Source of the DNA: Paragordius varius
Taxonomy: Eukaryota > Nematomorpha
Direction of reading: 5' to 3'
Length of the DNA stretch: 64,000 bases
Assembly (NCBI GenBank): GCA_964247055.1
Contig: OZ176056.1
Location: forward strand, 3,410,001-3,474,000
Positions 27,246 to 38,700 of this stretch are shown in pieces. The position numbers and the translations under genes were made by a program. Within the stretch, counting starts at the first letter, position 1. Every line of letters begins with the position of its first letter. The notes beneath the pieces were generated by a model. It searched no databases. It saw only the letters and a list, made by a program, of their open reading frames with translations, and was not told the DNA's origin.

Positions 27246-28849
27246 TCAAATATAATGGTGAATATTTTAATTTTATTAAGGCTTTATAATTGTATTTTCT
27301 TTAAAATAGATTTAAAAACTAATATTGTTATAAAATAATTAAGATACTTGTCTTTATAATAACGAGCGAGTTTAAATTACTATTTGAGTAAAATGATTTG
27401 AATATTTGTGTAATATAAAATCTAAATTTTACCACGTCTTAAAGTACTATTTTATGTAATTACATTTGTAATTTTATCATTAAAATTGAATTCTTACTCC
27501 TAATAAAATATATAAATTATTTATTAGATAATTGGCTTTATCATTATTATAATAACACTTAAACTGCTTAAAAGCTTTAATGACATTTCAAAAAAAGGCA
27601 TTTTAGAAATGCCACAATTTTTACTTTAGTAAATTGAATAACAGTGTTAGTTCACCACTGATGGTTATATTAGGTCAAAAGATTGATAATTTTTTCCTTG
27701 ATTAAATTAATATTTTTGAAAAATATATAAAGTATAATATGTTTCTATGTTTAACAACTGTTTATAAGTGTTCGCACAAGGTCCTCACAATATTTTGTGC
27801 GCCCGCGAAAGATTGGAATTATCTAAAAAGGAAAATCAATGAATATGCCTACGAAATCTAATCAAAAATTGATTCTTGCTTACCATTATATAATTTTTCT
27901 CTCATTTTTTTACATTTTCGAATAATTTTACAGCGAAATAAAACAGTTAATCACGAAAACATAAATTGGAGGATTCGTTAATTTAATGTGTGAAATTAAA
28001 AATCTATTTAACGTCAACATTGCTCATGACAGTTATAATTAATCCGAAAATCATTTTGAAAGAAAACATTGTTTTTGTCCTGAAAGACAAAGGTTTTTAA
28101 GAAATAAATTTATATTCCAAAAAAACTGGAGGGAAACAGAACAATTGTACACTAATCATTTGGTTTATGCAAGACTGTCAGTCGTTCGTGCGGCGGATAA
28201 GCCATGCTTCGTAAAATTAATAAAAACTTGAAAAATAAAATAGGACAAATCGCTTTGCCCTTAACAAATGCATGAATAAAAACTGTAAGAAATTTAGTCA
28301 GAGTGTCTGTGTTAATTGATATTATTTATATTTCGTGAATGTGGAATTTAGGTTATATTAATATCAAATGCTCTGTCCCTATTTGTCTCTAAGTTCAATG
28401 TCATCATTGCGGAATCAGACTTATATTGGCTCATTTGGCTTAAAACCTATTTATTTTTAATTTAAGATTCTTTAAATATTTTTTCCCACTCATAAATCGA
28501 AAGAATAATATAAAAAAAGAAGCGATGGTAAACAATCGTTATCTCCAAAACTTAAAAATCCATGTTAAATGAGAAAATATATAATATTTGTCAATTTATA
28601 TGGAAAATTCCCTTATGAATTATTTGCGTTTTATTTTCCGTATAATCATTTATTGATTATAATTATACATAATTAATAATAAATAGATGGCTTATATTCT
28701 ATATAAAGACACGTGTATAATCAGATATTAAAATTTATTATAACATTAAAAACACACTTTGCCTATTTTTACTCCAAATAAGCCTTATGAAAAATATATG
28801 AACGTTAAAATATAATGGTATGTGTGTTTTAGATGTGTTAAGAGTTAGA

Positions 28850-30400
28850 GGATGTATAAATAAATTTTGCCAAATGTTTCTGGCTAATTTCTTCTTGAAA
28901 ACAAAAATTTTTTATACTATTAAGAAATTAAATACTTAGCTTGCTTTCGATCATCACCTTCTGTCCGATAGGGTGGGGTAATGAAAAAGTCGCACTTGAC
29001 TTGTAAGTCAAGCGTGGTAAGTTGAGCAAGTTTACATAAGCCAGCAACTGTACACTTGAAGCTCGGTGATAAAAAACACTTAAGTCAAAACTATTATGAA
29101 TGAATCTTTTTGCCACACAATTTAAATTTTACGAAAATTATTTGATTATTTTCAGCCAAAATTTATGAAATAAATCACAAAAGATAAACAATTAATACAT
29201 TATGCATTTAAAGTTTTTCAAACTTATTACAAAGTTTCTAATTTTTAAATTGATAAAACCTATCGCCCTTAAAACACTCTCTATTATTTTACCACATTAC
29301 TCATTTTGTTTGGAGATCATAAGCAAATATAATGGGAATATGTTGATTCAATGTATATTATTATTTATTGATTATCAAAACATTGGAAATATATTTATAA
29401 TGAATAAATTATTTACATTATAGTGAAGTAACCTTTCGCGTTTATTAAGATTTGATATTTTACAAGATTAATTAATTATAAATATAAGAAATTTTCGACA
29501 ATCAAATTTTTTGCGGGTCCATGGAATCGATATATTAGCATCTTTTTATATGCCATGTTCTTAAATATTAGCATATTTTTTTTAATTTCGCTTTTGACCC
29601 AACGGAAAAGTTTGAAATGGTGATTTTATAATTTTTTTTATAATTTTAAGCATGCGTCTTAAAAGCCAAAGAATATTTTTTAATTCGGCTTAATACCTTA
29701 AATTTCAAGATATTCAAAAATTTCAATCAGTTTTGGGATATATAACTATCCCAAAAGGTCATGAAGTGTTAACCAAAATTAAATTTTCATTTTTATTTAC
29801 ATTAGATGAATAAATTAATATAGGAGAGGATTTTTTAAATTCCTAAGAATATCCTAAATGTATATTATCGACAAAAATATAAGATTTTTTCATGGGGTTA
29901 AAAGATTACATATTAAAGTAAAAAATGGCACTTTTGTCCTGAAATTTAAATAAAAAATTTAATACTTCGGTATATTTACTATACTTAAAAAGTTTACTCA
30001 ATAATCGTGTTTATAAAATGATTTATGCCCCATATAAAGAATTTTTTTGATTATTACAAAGGGAAAATAGCGCATTTTTATAAATTTCGACTATATACAT
30101 TTTTTCATTGATTCAATTAAATTATTATCACGATAAGATTTTGTTTCAAAAAGGGATTAATAGCCATAACGATACTAAATAGATCTCAATTTTGGGTACA
30201 AAATTCTCAAAATAAAATTTTCTACGTCGAATTTTTTAGAAAGGTATTGATGGTAGTATATTTAGATTTTATAAAATAATTCCTAGACAACAGCCATAGC
30301 TATCCTAACTGTTTGATACAAAAAAAATTTTTACATATAAGTAAACAATTTATAAAACACGAAATGGGAATTTATAGTCACAATAATATAGAAATTATCT
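28850..30400. other. AT-rich spacer, no gene recognised
   Basis: No coding frame with recognisable content. The one standout is a less AT-rich patch at 28935-29110. Confidence 0.6.
28935..29110. other. Composition outlier with an 18-bp palindrome
   Basis: About 170 bp with visibly higher GC than its flanks, holding the perfect palindrome CTTGACTTGTAAGTCAAG near 28996-29013. I could not fold a tRNA from it or recognise a protein. Confidence 0.4.
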
Positions 30401-30404
30401 TTAA

Positions 30405-30410
30405 TTTATT
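30405..30410 (-). terminator. Likely polyadenylation signal of the small unidentified gene
   Basis: AATAAA on the minus strand 82 nt after the stop at 30492, which supports that stop as a true gene end. Confidence 0.4.
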
Positions 30411-30491
30411 TTATACATATCAATTACAAAATCACTAATTAAAAATTTTGTATTAAAATAATGTATGGCATATATAAAATAAATTTTTGAA

Positions 30492-31075
30492 TTATGCTTC
30501 ATAGCTTTCTTTAAGACCAAAACGAGATCCCTTCAATATATCGTCATATATGTATGGCGTATTTTTAGGACTTATTAACATTTGACGAGCTAAAAATGTA
30601 TTGGCTGGTATTTGATTTAAAAAATTTTGGAGAATGTAAAGTTTACCATTAATAATTTCCGTAGTTTTTGAGTTATTATTTTGAGATTGCAAGTTAATTT
30701 GATTCTTCAAATTACGGGACTCAATAAGAGAATAATATTTTAAAAACTTTTTTTGCAATCTTTGATCAATGCGTTTTTTACTTTTGTAATTAGGTGCAGT
30801 TTTATTATGTCTCCTATCAATATGTTTTTTCTTTACGGCCTTATTAATGGATCCTTGGACTAATATATCTTGCTGTATTGGAACCCATTGTTCCTCCAAA
30901 GAAAACCCTGATTCAGCAAATAAATTACTGGAAACATTAGATAAACCTTTATTATAAACTAAATATTACTTATATTTTCTAAATTAATTTCTGAAGCGTC
31001 GGAAAAACATTGATTATATTTATTACATATTGGGTCTATTTTGGCAAATAATCTCTTTTCAAAGTTGGCGGGCAT
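30492..31075 (-). CDS. Small unidentified basic protein, about 194 codons, one apparent frameshift
   Basis: I do not recognise the family. From ATG 31075 the frame gives MPANFEKRLFAKIDPICNKY and continues to ENISNI, then stops. One base later in phase, the frame reads VYNKGLSNVSSNLFAESGFS and runs through a Lys/Arg-rich middle (NKAVKKKHIDRRH, KSKKRIDQRLQKKFLKYY) to FGLKESYEA and the stop at 30492. Restoring one base near 30965-30968 gives exactly 585 nt. The only GT-AG options there are 11 or 42 nt, and the 42-nt one breaks phase. No signal peptide or membrane segment is visible; the basic core suggests a nuclear or RNA-associated role, which is only a guess. Confidence 0.55.
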
Positions 31076-31079
31076 TGAA

Positions 31080-31487
31080 GTAAACCATATGAAACAAAGA
31101 AATATTAATCATAAATAATTCCAATTACCGAGGTAGATTTTAGGTAAAACATTGATTTTACATTTTAGATAAAGCTTATTTATATTTTTATAGCTTTTGC
31201 TTTATTTTGCTTGTATCTCAGAATTACAGATATTAGGTTAAACGAAAGGCGCATCATGGCATATTCGAATAAAGTCCACAGGTTGAGAATCAAAAATCTA
31301 CTAAAATTTGAACATCACGGTCCTTGAATTTCCGAAGGAAAAATTAGCGTATATTTAAATAATGCCAACGATGCGCGATAAAAAGTGCATATATACTTAA
31401 TGTCAAAAGAGTTTTTCCTAAAATTCATTAAATTAATTTCTATGGACGCAGTGATATATATTAAATTCTAACACTTCCATATAAATT
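31080..31487. other. Intergenic spacer 5' of the small gene, nothing recognised
   Basis: AT-rich. No second exon, promoter motif or repeat boundary could be supported. Confidence 0.5.
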
Positions 31488-33530
31488 GGGGAGGGTATCT
31501 AAATACCCAAGACTGATTTTAATTTGGATTCTTAAACTACTGAAGGAAACGGTCCCAATTTAAATTTATGACTATCCTAATAAATATTATATAAATATGC
31601 CAAAATAGCTAAATAAAATTTTGTTTTGAAAAAGTTCCACGTCAAATTACTTCGATTTTAATTTTACAAATTTTTTGCAAAATACCTTTTTCATTTAATT
31701 TTAGGGTAAAATTTAGGCTAATTTCAATTAAATTACATCTAATATTGAATTAGAAAAAGCGGTTTATTTTGTATCACCCGGTTTTAGCTCAAAATAAATA
31801 ATATCAAGTATTTTTGAATAAATTTCTATATATTTCGGTTTATTAATGTTTATATAAGTGCTAATTGCCATGGTTTCGATTCCTTCCATATTTTTTAAAG
31901 AATTTAATTTTTAACAGGCCTGGGTTATCCAACTATCCCAATTTAAATCGAATGACTAAAATGATTGTGTTGGTTTAAGCGTTAATTGAGATCTTTAAGA
32001 TTGTAAACAGTTCTATGCTCATCAAAATTTTGCGATAAATTAATTTTTTTACAAAATAACATTTTTTCGGGAAAATTTTTTTTGATGTTATTATAATATT
32101 TTTATCGAGATTCTCGATTTTATGCGTTTATTTGCATTAGCTCATATTGGAGAAGGCGAAAAAACTTGAGACTTTGAAAGTCACATCTAAATAAAATTTA
32201 ACAAAAATAGTTTGCTTTCATTTAAATATATTTTGAAATAAGGCGTTTACCTTACTAAAAAATTTAGCCCTAATTTTGCCTTTTTTGATATTGATTATCA
32301 CAATTATGGGAATTCGCTTATAATAGCTAAAACAAAGAGCACCATGAGAATCCTAATATATTTTCTATTCAGATATATATATATATATAGAAATATATAT
32401 TTCAGGATATTTTTCGGGCGTGCGATATGGTAAATTACTGCAAACCGCGGTCCTAAATGTGTTTTTTTGTGTCCCATAATTATGTGATTTTGTAATCCAA
32501 TTATAGTAAGTATATTATTTGTGAATGTGTCAAACAACAAAATTTTCATCGGTATTATATTGTATGGTGCATGGCCCTTGAGAAAAATATTTGCAGCCCT
32601 TTATATTTTTTTGTGAGTATCACTGTGCTAGATTTTAATAAAATTATTTTTGATAATACATAAACTTTAAATAATTCATGAAGCTTTTTTGATAAAGTGC
32701 GCATGGTAAAAGCCAATGCTTTATTCCAAATATCCTTATTATAATTATAGACTAAAAAGCAAAAATATAAATAATTTTAATTGTTAGATGTTCGTTGCAA
32801 AAGCATCAAATCTAACTATATTTTTAACAGAGTATGGATTTTCTTTTCATTTTTTCGATGTCACAATATACATTATAAACCATTTAGACTTTAGACCATA
32901 AATTCAACCCTGATTCAAATTCACTTTAAAATAAGTTATCTTTGCTTAGATAATTACCCATATTTTTTATATTTTAAAAAATGATACATCGTTCGATACA
33001 CTTGGATACAACACATTCATTTTAGTTCTTTGATTTAAATTGGGTTAGTTAAATACCCCAGCCCTGTTTAATATTTAATTCTTTTAAAAATATGGAAGGA
33101 ATCGAAACCATGGCAAAATTTTGCACTTATATAACATTAAACCGAAATATATAAATTATATTCAACAATACTTGCTATCACTTATTTAAATAAAAAATCG
33201 AAAGGTTGCAATGGTAAAATTGAAAAATAAATTCAAAGCAAACCGCTTTTTCTATTTTTATTAATGTTAGATGTAATTTAAATAAAAAATTAACTTTAAT
33301 TTTACCCTTAAATTAAATGAAGACGATATTTTGCAAAAACTTTGTAAAATAAAAATGGCGTCGAAGTAGTTTGACATGGAACTTTTTCAAAACAAAATTT
33401 TATTCAGATATTTTGGCATATTTATATAATCTTTATTAGGATAGAAGCATAAATTATTGGGACCGTTTCCTTCAGTAGTATTTTAAAAATCCTAACTCAA
33501 ATTTTGTCTGGGGTATTTTGATCCCTTAAT
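31488..33530. mobile_element. Foldback element with about 0.5-kb inverted arms
   Basis: The left arm (31488 to about 31950) is the reverse complement of the right arm (about 33020-33530). Shared anchors include ACTGAAGGAAACGGTCCC, CCATGGTTTCGATTCCTTCC and AGAAAAAGCGG. The ends are GGGTATCTAAATACCC-like. The central 1.1 kb has no coding frame. A third arm is at 11280-11654. Confidence 0.75.
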
Positions 33531-34113
33531 TTAAATTGAAGTGTTAAAATACCGAAAAAATAATAAACTAAACCAAAATGATATAATTCAATAAATAATG
33601 AGTTATATTAGCCGAAAACACAATTAATTTTTAGGGTGAATTTTAATTGTTTGAGGGTGAATTGGAGTTTGTCAAGGATGAATTTGAATTGTATATAGTT
33701 TAAAAATTGCGTTGCAAACCTCGCCATTTTTGCGTTATGGAAACAGACCCATTTTATGAGGACCCAAAAGTATATTTGCCTTAATCTCAAAAAAAATACA
33801 TAATTTTGGTTAGCTTTTTTTAATGATATAAATTTATGGACATTGTGCTAAATATTTTTTGTAATGACGTTTTTTATTCATAAGGCCCAATACCCAAAGC
33901 ACCAGCCTGGTACATTAATCTTTTAGTAAAGATAATTTCAACAACCCTCGATTTTTGCACTGTCCTATGTTTTAAAGCAGAGCGGAAAAGGTATAAAAAC
34001 ACTTTAAGATATAGCACTTTTTCTACATTAAGGTTAATTTTAATTATGATTATAATGAGTGTGATCTTAAAGTAAATTTTTAAACCCATTTTATATTTAC
34101 AATCCATAAAAAA
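33531..34113. other. Spacer between foldback element and Notch 3' end
   Basis: Contains a fragment (about 33630-33705) related to the intron-18 MITE: GTTTGAGGGTGAATT and GGATGAATTTGAATTGTA. Nothing else recognised. Confidence 0.5.
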
Positions 34114-34119
34114 TTTATT
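34114..34119 (-). terminator. Likely Notch polyadenylation signal
   Basis: AATAAA on the minus strand about 170 nt past the Notch stop codon. Such hexamers are common in AT-rich DNA, so this rests on position. Confidence 0.45.
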
Positions 34120-34246
34120 TTGAGATATCAGATAGGTTGATTTTCAATGATAAAAATAAATTTTGTACAAAAATGCTACTAAGTAATTAAGATAAAACAA
34201 CATATTCAATATAAATTATGATGGTAGAAGGGAAAAGTATAAATTT

Positions 34247-34247
<1 letters not shown>

Positions 34248-34277
<30 letters not shown>
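34248..34277. repeat. TA microsatellite in the Notch 3' UTR
   Basis: About 30 bp of alternating A and T beginning roughly 10 nt past the Notch stop codon, between the stop and the likely poly(A) signal. Confidence 0.85.
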
Positions 34278-34281
<4 letters not shown>

Positions 34282-34287
34282 TTTTGG

Positions 34288-35784
34288 TTATATATAAATT
34301 GGTTTATTTGTATTGTTATTCATATTAATATTAGTGTTGTGATATTGGAGATTATTGTTATTAAAACCGCTGTGGCTTCGGAATTCACCCGATAAATCTG
34401 TATTATTGTTATGAGTGTGATAAAGGGATGGATCTATATTATTTGATAGTAAAAAGTTTTCTAATGCAGTCATATCGTCTTCCGACATCAAACCGTTCAA
34501 CGGGCCTTCATTAACCGAAGGTGAATTTGATAGTTGGTCTCTAAATAGTGAATCATACGGGCTATCGACCAAACTATTGTTATTCATGTAATTAGCATTC
34601 TTCTCTGTAAGTGTATTGGTTGAAACTGATGCATTTAAGTTTTGTGGGAAATTAAAGTTTTTATGAATGGTGGCGGCTTCCATGTGCCCATTATTCGTTG
34701 ATGCTGAGATCTGATTACATGAGAAATGGACTGCCTGACCGGTCCCCTGACCATCAGGCGGACTTTTCTCAGGTGTAAGCAGAGAGGGTGAATACTTGAT
34801 AGGTTCGCGACATGGTATAATATTTAATTGTTGTTGTTGTGATTGATTCTGAGCATTTTGATAAATATTCGCGTCCTGCGTCGTTTGATGATAATAGTAA
34901 TAATGAGAATTTGATGGGACAGGAGCCATGTTTGGATAATAATTGCCTTTATTAACATTGTAATTATTAGGTACTGAGGTTACTGAAGTTACGTTAAGGT
35001 GTGTTGGAGGTGGGGTAATTTCACCCAAAACCTCGGCGGCAGATTGCTGAGATAGCGGTTTATTACTGTTTGTCATTACAACTTTTTCCGTTGTTCCTTC
35101 GGATGGATTTAGTGGAGTGCTGCTAGCACAAGTTTTAGATTGGTTGGCTTTCTTAGACGATTTTGTTGTATTACCACTGCCTAAGGTGTTTTTGTTTGGG
35201 GGTGAGTTCTGTTGATTATTAGGTTTTGCAATTTCCAATATCGGGTAAAGTTTAGCTGTACAACGGGTTCCGTTCTGGACTTGAGTTGCAGATTTATTGC
35301 TATTTTGTGTACCTGTGCTGGAGGCGGGTGATACTGCAGTGATTGAACTACTATTATTCTTTTTATTAATATTCTTATTTATTTCTCGGAGTGGAATTAA
35401 ATCATGATGATGATGATGAGCTTTAGAATTTGGTATCATTGTTGGCGGGCTATTCGCCGTATTTTCATTTAATTTGGCCACTACCTGATAACCATTTTGT
35501 ATGGCTGGAGTAGCAGCAGTATTATTCGGTAAATGAGCCTCTAAAAGACTCAAAGAATTTTTCCATTTCGCATTATTGGTGCCGCCACCACCGTTATTAA
35601 GATCAGACGACGACCTAGATTCAATGAGTTGACAAATATCCATATGCATTCTTTCTCGTGCAATATCGCACGGGAGCATATCGACATTGTTCACAATTTC
35701 AGTGTTTGCTTTGTATTCTGAGGTGAGAATACGAGCAGATTCGAATGCCCCCTCCCGAGCGGCTAAAAACAATGGTGTTTCATC
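34288..35784 (-). CDS. Notch: Notch exon 30: ankyrin repeats 6-7, transactivation/PEST tail, stop
   Basis: Opens [20 protein letters not shown] (ANK6), then [20 protein letters not shown] (ANK7). About 450 residues of Asn/Ser/Gln/Pro-rich sequence follow, with short His, Tyr and Gln runs. LLTPEKSPP at about 34761-34787 resembles the Fbw7 phosphodegron of vertebrate Notch tails (LTPSPES). The tail ends KPIYI before the stop. Confidence 0.94.
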   Translation of the reverse strand, partial: DETPLFLAAREGAFESARILTSEYKANTEIVNNVDMLPCDIARERMHMDICQLIESRSSSDLNNGGGGTNNAKWKNSLSLLEAHLPNNTAATPAIQNGYQVVAKLNENTANSPPTMIPNSKAHHHHHDLIPLREINKNINKKNNSSSITAVSPASSTGTQNSNKSATQVQNGTRCTAKLYPILEIAKPNNQQNSPPNKNTLGSGNTTKSSKKANQSKTCASSTPLNPSEGTTEKVVMTNSNKPLSQQSAAEVLGEITPPPTHLNVTSVTSVPNNYNVNKGNYYPNMAPVPSNSHYYYYHQTTQDANIYQNAQNQSQQQQLNIIPCREPIKYSPSLLTPEKSPPDGQGTGQAVHFSCNQISASTNNGHMEAATIHKNFNFPQNLNASVSTNTLTEKNANYMNNNSLVDSPYDSLFRDQLSNSPSVNEGPLNGLMSEDDMTALENFLLSNNIDPSLYHTHNNNTDLSGEFRSHSGFNNNNLQYHNTNINMNNNTNKPIYI

Positions 35785-38700
35785 CTAACAAAAGAGATAA
35801 ATTTTTAAAATTAATATATATTGTAAAAAAACTATATTGTTGCTTGTAAAAATAATTTAATATGCATGAAATAAATATTTTCAAAATATTTACCTTGGCA
35901 TCTTGTACATCTGGACTGGCTCCATTTTTGAGAAGTAGCTCAACCATATGGTAATTATTGACCGCTGAAGCCCAATGTAAAGCAGTTCGACCTAATCATA
36001 ACACAAAAATAAATAATAAAGAGTAATCAATTATTTAGTATTTTAAGTTATGGGTTATTAATGTTATCGGAAATATATATATTTACTGATTAGAATAATA
36101 AGAAAAAAAAGAATAACTTTCTACATTTCTTATTTTCGACCCAAAAATAGGTTATATTTCATATTTCAAAAAATTAAGGTTAAAAGAATTTGTTTCATAA
36201 ATAAAGTATTGTCTTTAAAATTTGTTTGATTATCATTTTAATTTTTATTGAAACCTCTAGCCTAAAAAACACGTAAAAGGAAAAAAAATATTTTAGTAAA
36301 TGTCAGCAGGAAACATTAACATACCATTTTCATCTAGGAGGGTTAGATCGGCACCCGCTTCAATGAGTAGGGAAGGAATAGGTGAATCATTAGAACATAT
36401 GCGGGCAGCTAGCATAAGAGGTGTACTTCCATCCAAACTTTGTGCATCCAAATCTAAACCTATAGTTATTTGGGCGTAAGCATTATTATAAAAATCTCAT
36501 GTTGTTTATTTTGAATTGAGTAATACGTCGTAATTGATTCAATAATCTTATATAGTAAAAATGTGTTGCAAACGAAAAATGAAACAAAAAGAGAATAATT
36601 TATGTTTTAAGTGTGGCTAAAACATTCATTATATTTAATGTTTTATGAAGCAAAATTCGTGATAGAATTTTTAAAATAAAAAAATCACAGCTGTACAACA
36701 CAAATGGCTTTTGAGCGCATTTTCTAATCAAAACAATCCGACGGCCCGCCTCTGCAAAATAGGCATCAAAAAATATTTAATTAGATTTTATATATCAGAC
36801 TGTAAAAAGTACTATTTATTTTAAAATTTTTTGCCAGTTAATTGCCAAAATTCGGAAAGATTTTTGCAGAAATTTTGTTATGACAATCAATTTAACTTAG
36901 ATTATATTTTGTATGTGAAATTTCTCGCGGGCTGCACAAATATTTTGGATGCGTGCTGGACACCCCAGGCTTAAATCATCATTGTACAAATGATATTTGA
37001 CCTGATATAATGAAAATAAAAACTAACCAAAATATATATAAATTAACTACCAATTTTTGGTTGTTTTTGGTGATGAGATTCTTTAACGGACTCAGGACCG
37101 TTGAGTAGAGATTTATTATTATTAGTAGCTGTTGTTAGACCTTTATTATTAAGGCTAGGGGATGATGAGTTAACATAACGCAAAAGTAAATGAATAACTC
37201 CAATGGCATCACAAGCTATAGCGGTGTGAAGTGGCGTCCTACCCATATAATCTGTGGCATTTAGATCGGCGCCTAAATCGATCGATTGAAATGAAATGAT
37301 ATAAAATGTCATAAAAAATTATAGGTAAAGAAAATGAAATTAGGCAAATATATGGTTTTTAATATACTTTAAAATCATATATTCTTTATTTTATCAAAAA
37401 TTTATTTTTTTTCCGTTAAATGGATATAAATATTTGGAAAAGAATGGAAAATATAAGATCTCTATGGTAATTCTTATACCTTTTTGACAAAAATGATATT
37501 GATAATACCATAGAGCTCTTGTTTTTTCCATTCTTTACCAAATATTAATACCCATTTAATAAAAAAAACTTTTGCAAAATAAAGTATACATGACTGTAAA
37601 GTATCATTTACCGATATAAGATTATAAAAAGTTGGTACATCAAAAACATTTATAAGGTTAAAGTCAGATTCAAAATCTGCCTAGAAAGCTTTGCAGATAT
37701 AATAATCAATATAACATTATTTTTCAACGACTAAACATTCAATATTCCAAATAAAAAAGTAACATTTATAACGCTTTTAGTTTTATATCACACATAGACA
37801 CGTAAAAAAGTGATAACTATATAACTCTTTTATAATCAGATCATCAAAAGGATTTGGTACCAATCTTTTCAAATGTGATAAAATCATACCAGCTTCAAGC
37901 AGGTATCTAGCCGAATCTGCGCGCGCAAAACGTGCTGCTAAATGCAAAGGAGTTTCTAGGGTGTCTTCCGTTTTGTGTTCAACATTCGCGCCTTGTTTTA
38001 TAAGCGTATGGATTGCTACATTAGTTGTCGACGATAGCTCATTCTCATTATTTATCTTTCCATCCTGACCGGTGTTTACAGCAGTAGCTGAAACCATTAA
38101 AGGTGTTATGCCACGTGGGCCTAGGGCATCGATTTGTTCTGGAGTCATAAGATTCGTATTTGAATTTAAATTAAAATGCGGGGCTTGCCATGGTTTACTA
38201 TCAAGTTCCAAGCTAACCCAAGCAGGGGGATGCTGGCCATTAGTACTATGCTGTAATACTTCAGGAATGTAAGAATATTCTGCAATGGGAAGTGTTCTAC
38301 ATGTTTCGCCAGTATCGATATTATTATTGGTATGTATGTTACTATATGCAGGTTGTTGCATATTTCTAAAATGATAAATGATAAAGTAAAATTTACGAAT
38401 ATTAAATCTTAAACATATTTGTGTATTTGATAATTTTAGCCAATTTAATTAACTTTTTACCTCAGATCCTTTTATGGTTGTCAGGAAATATAAAATTTTA
38501 TTATAATGCAAATTAACCACCCTGTCCTAATATTAGATTTAATTTAAAGAAATATAAACTTAGTATGATTCACATTCAAATAAAATTTAGCCTATACTAA
38601 AAAGATCATGGAATCGCTGCATAAAAAAATACTAAAACAATGAAACAATGTGATAAATCCGGGTGATGATCCATATAAAAAAGTTAAAAGAAAATCTAAA

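Larger units (their letters stand above)
18984..28850. repeat. Segmental duplication, copy B
   Basis: Partner of 1-11050. It contains exon 1 of the TMTC3-like gene, a mariner relic, a long TA tract, and the inverted TMTC pieces. It shows empty sites for several insertions present in copy A. Similarity fades near 28850 (partner about 11050). Confidence 0.85.

Noticed and set aside
28928-29116. 62-codon minus-strand frame and a possible tRNA
   Set aside because: No protein family recognised. The 18-bp palindrome cannot form a 5-bp stem with a 7-nt loop, and no T-arm GTTCRA is present.
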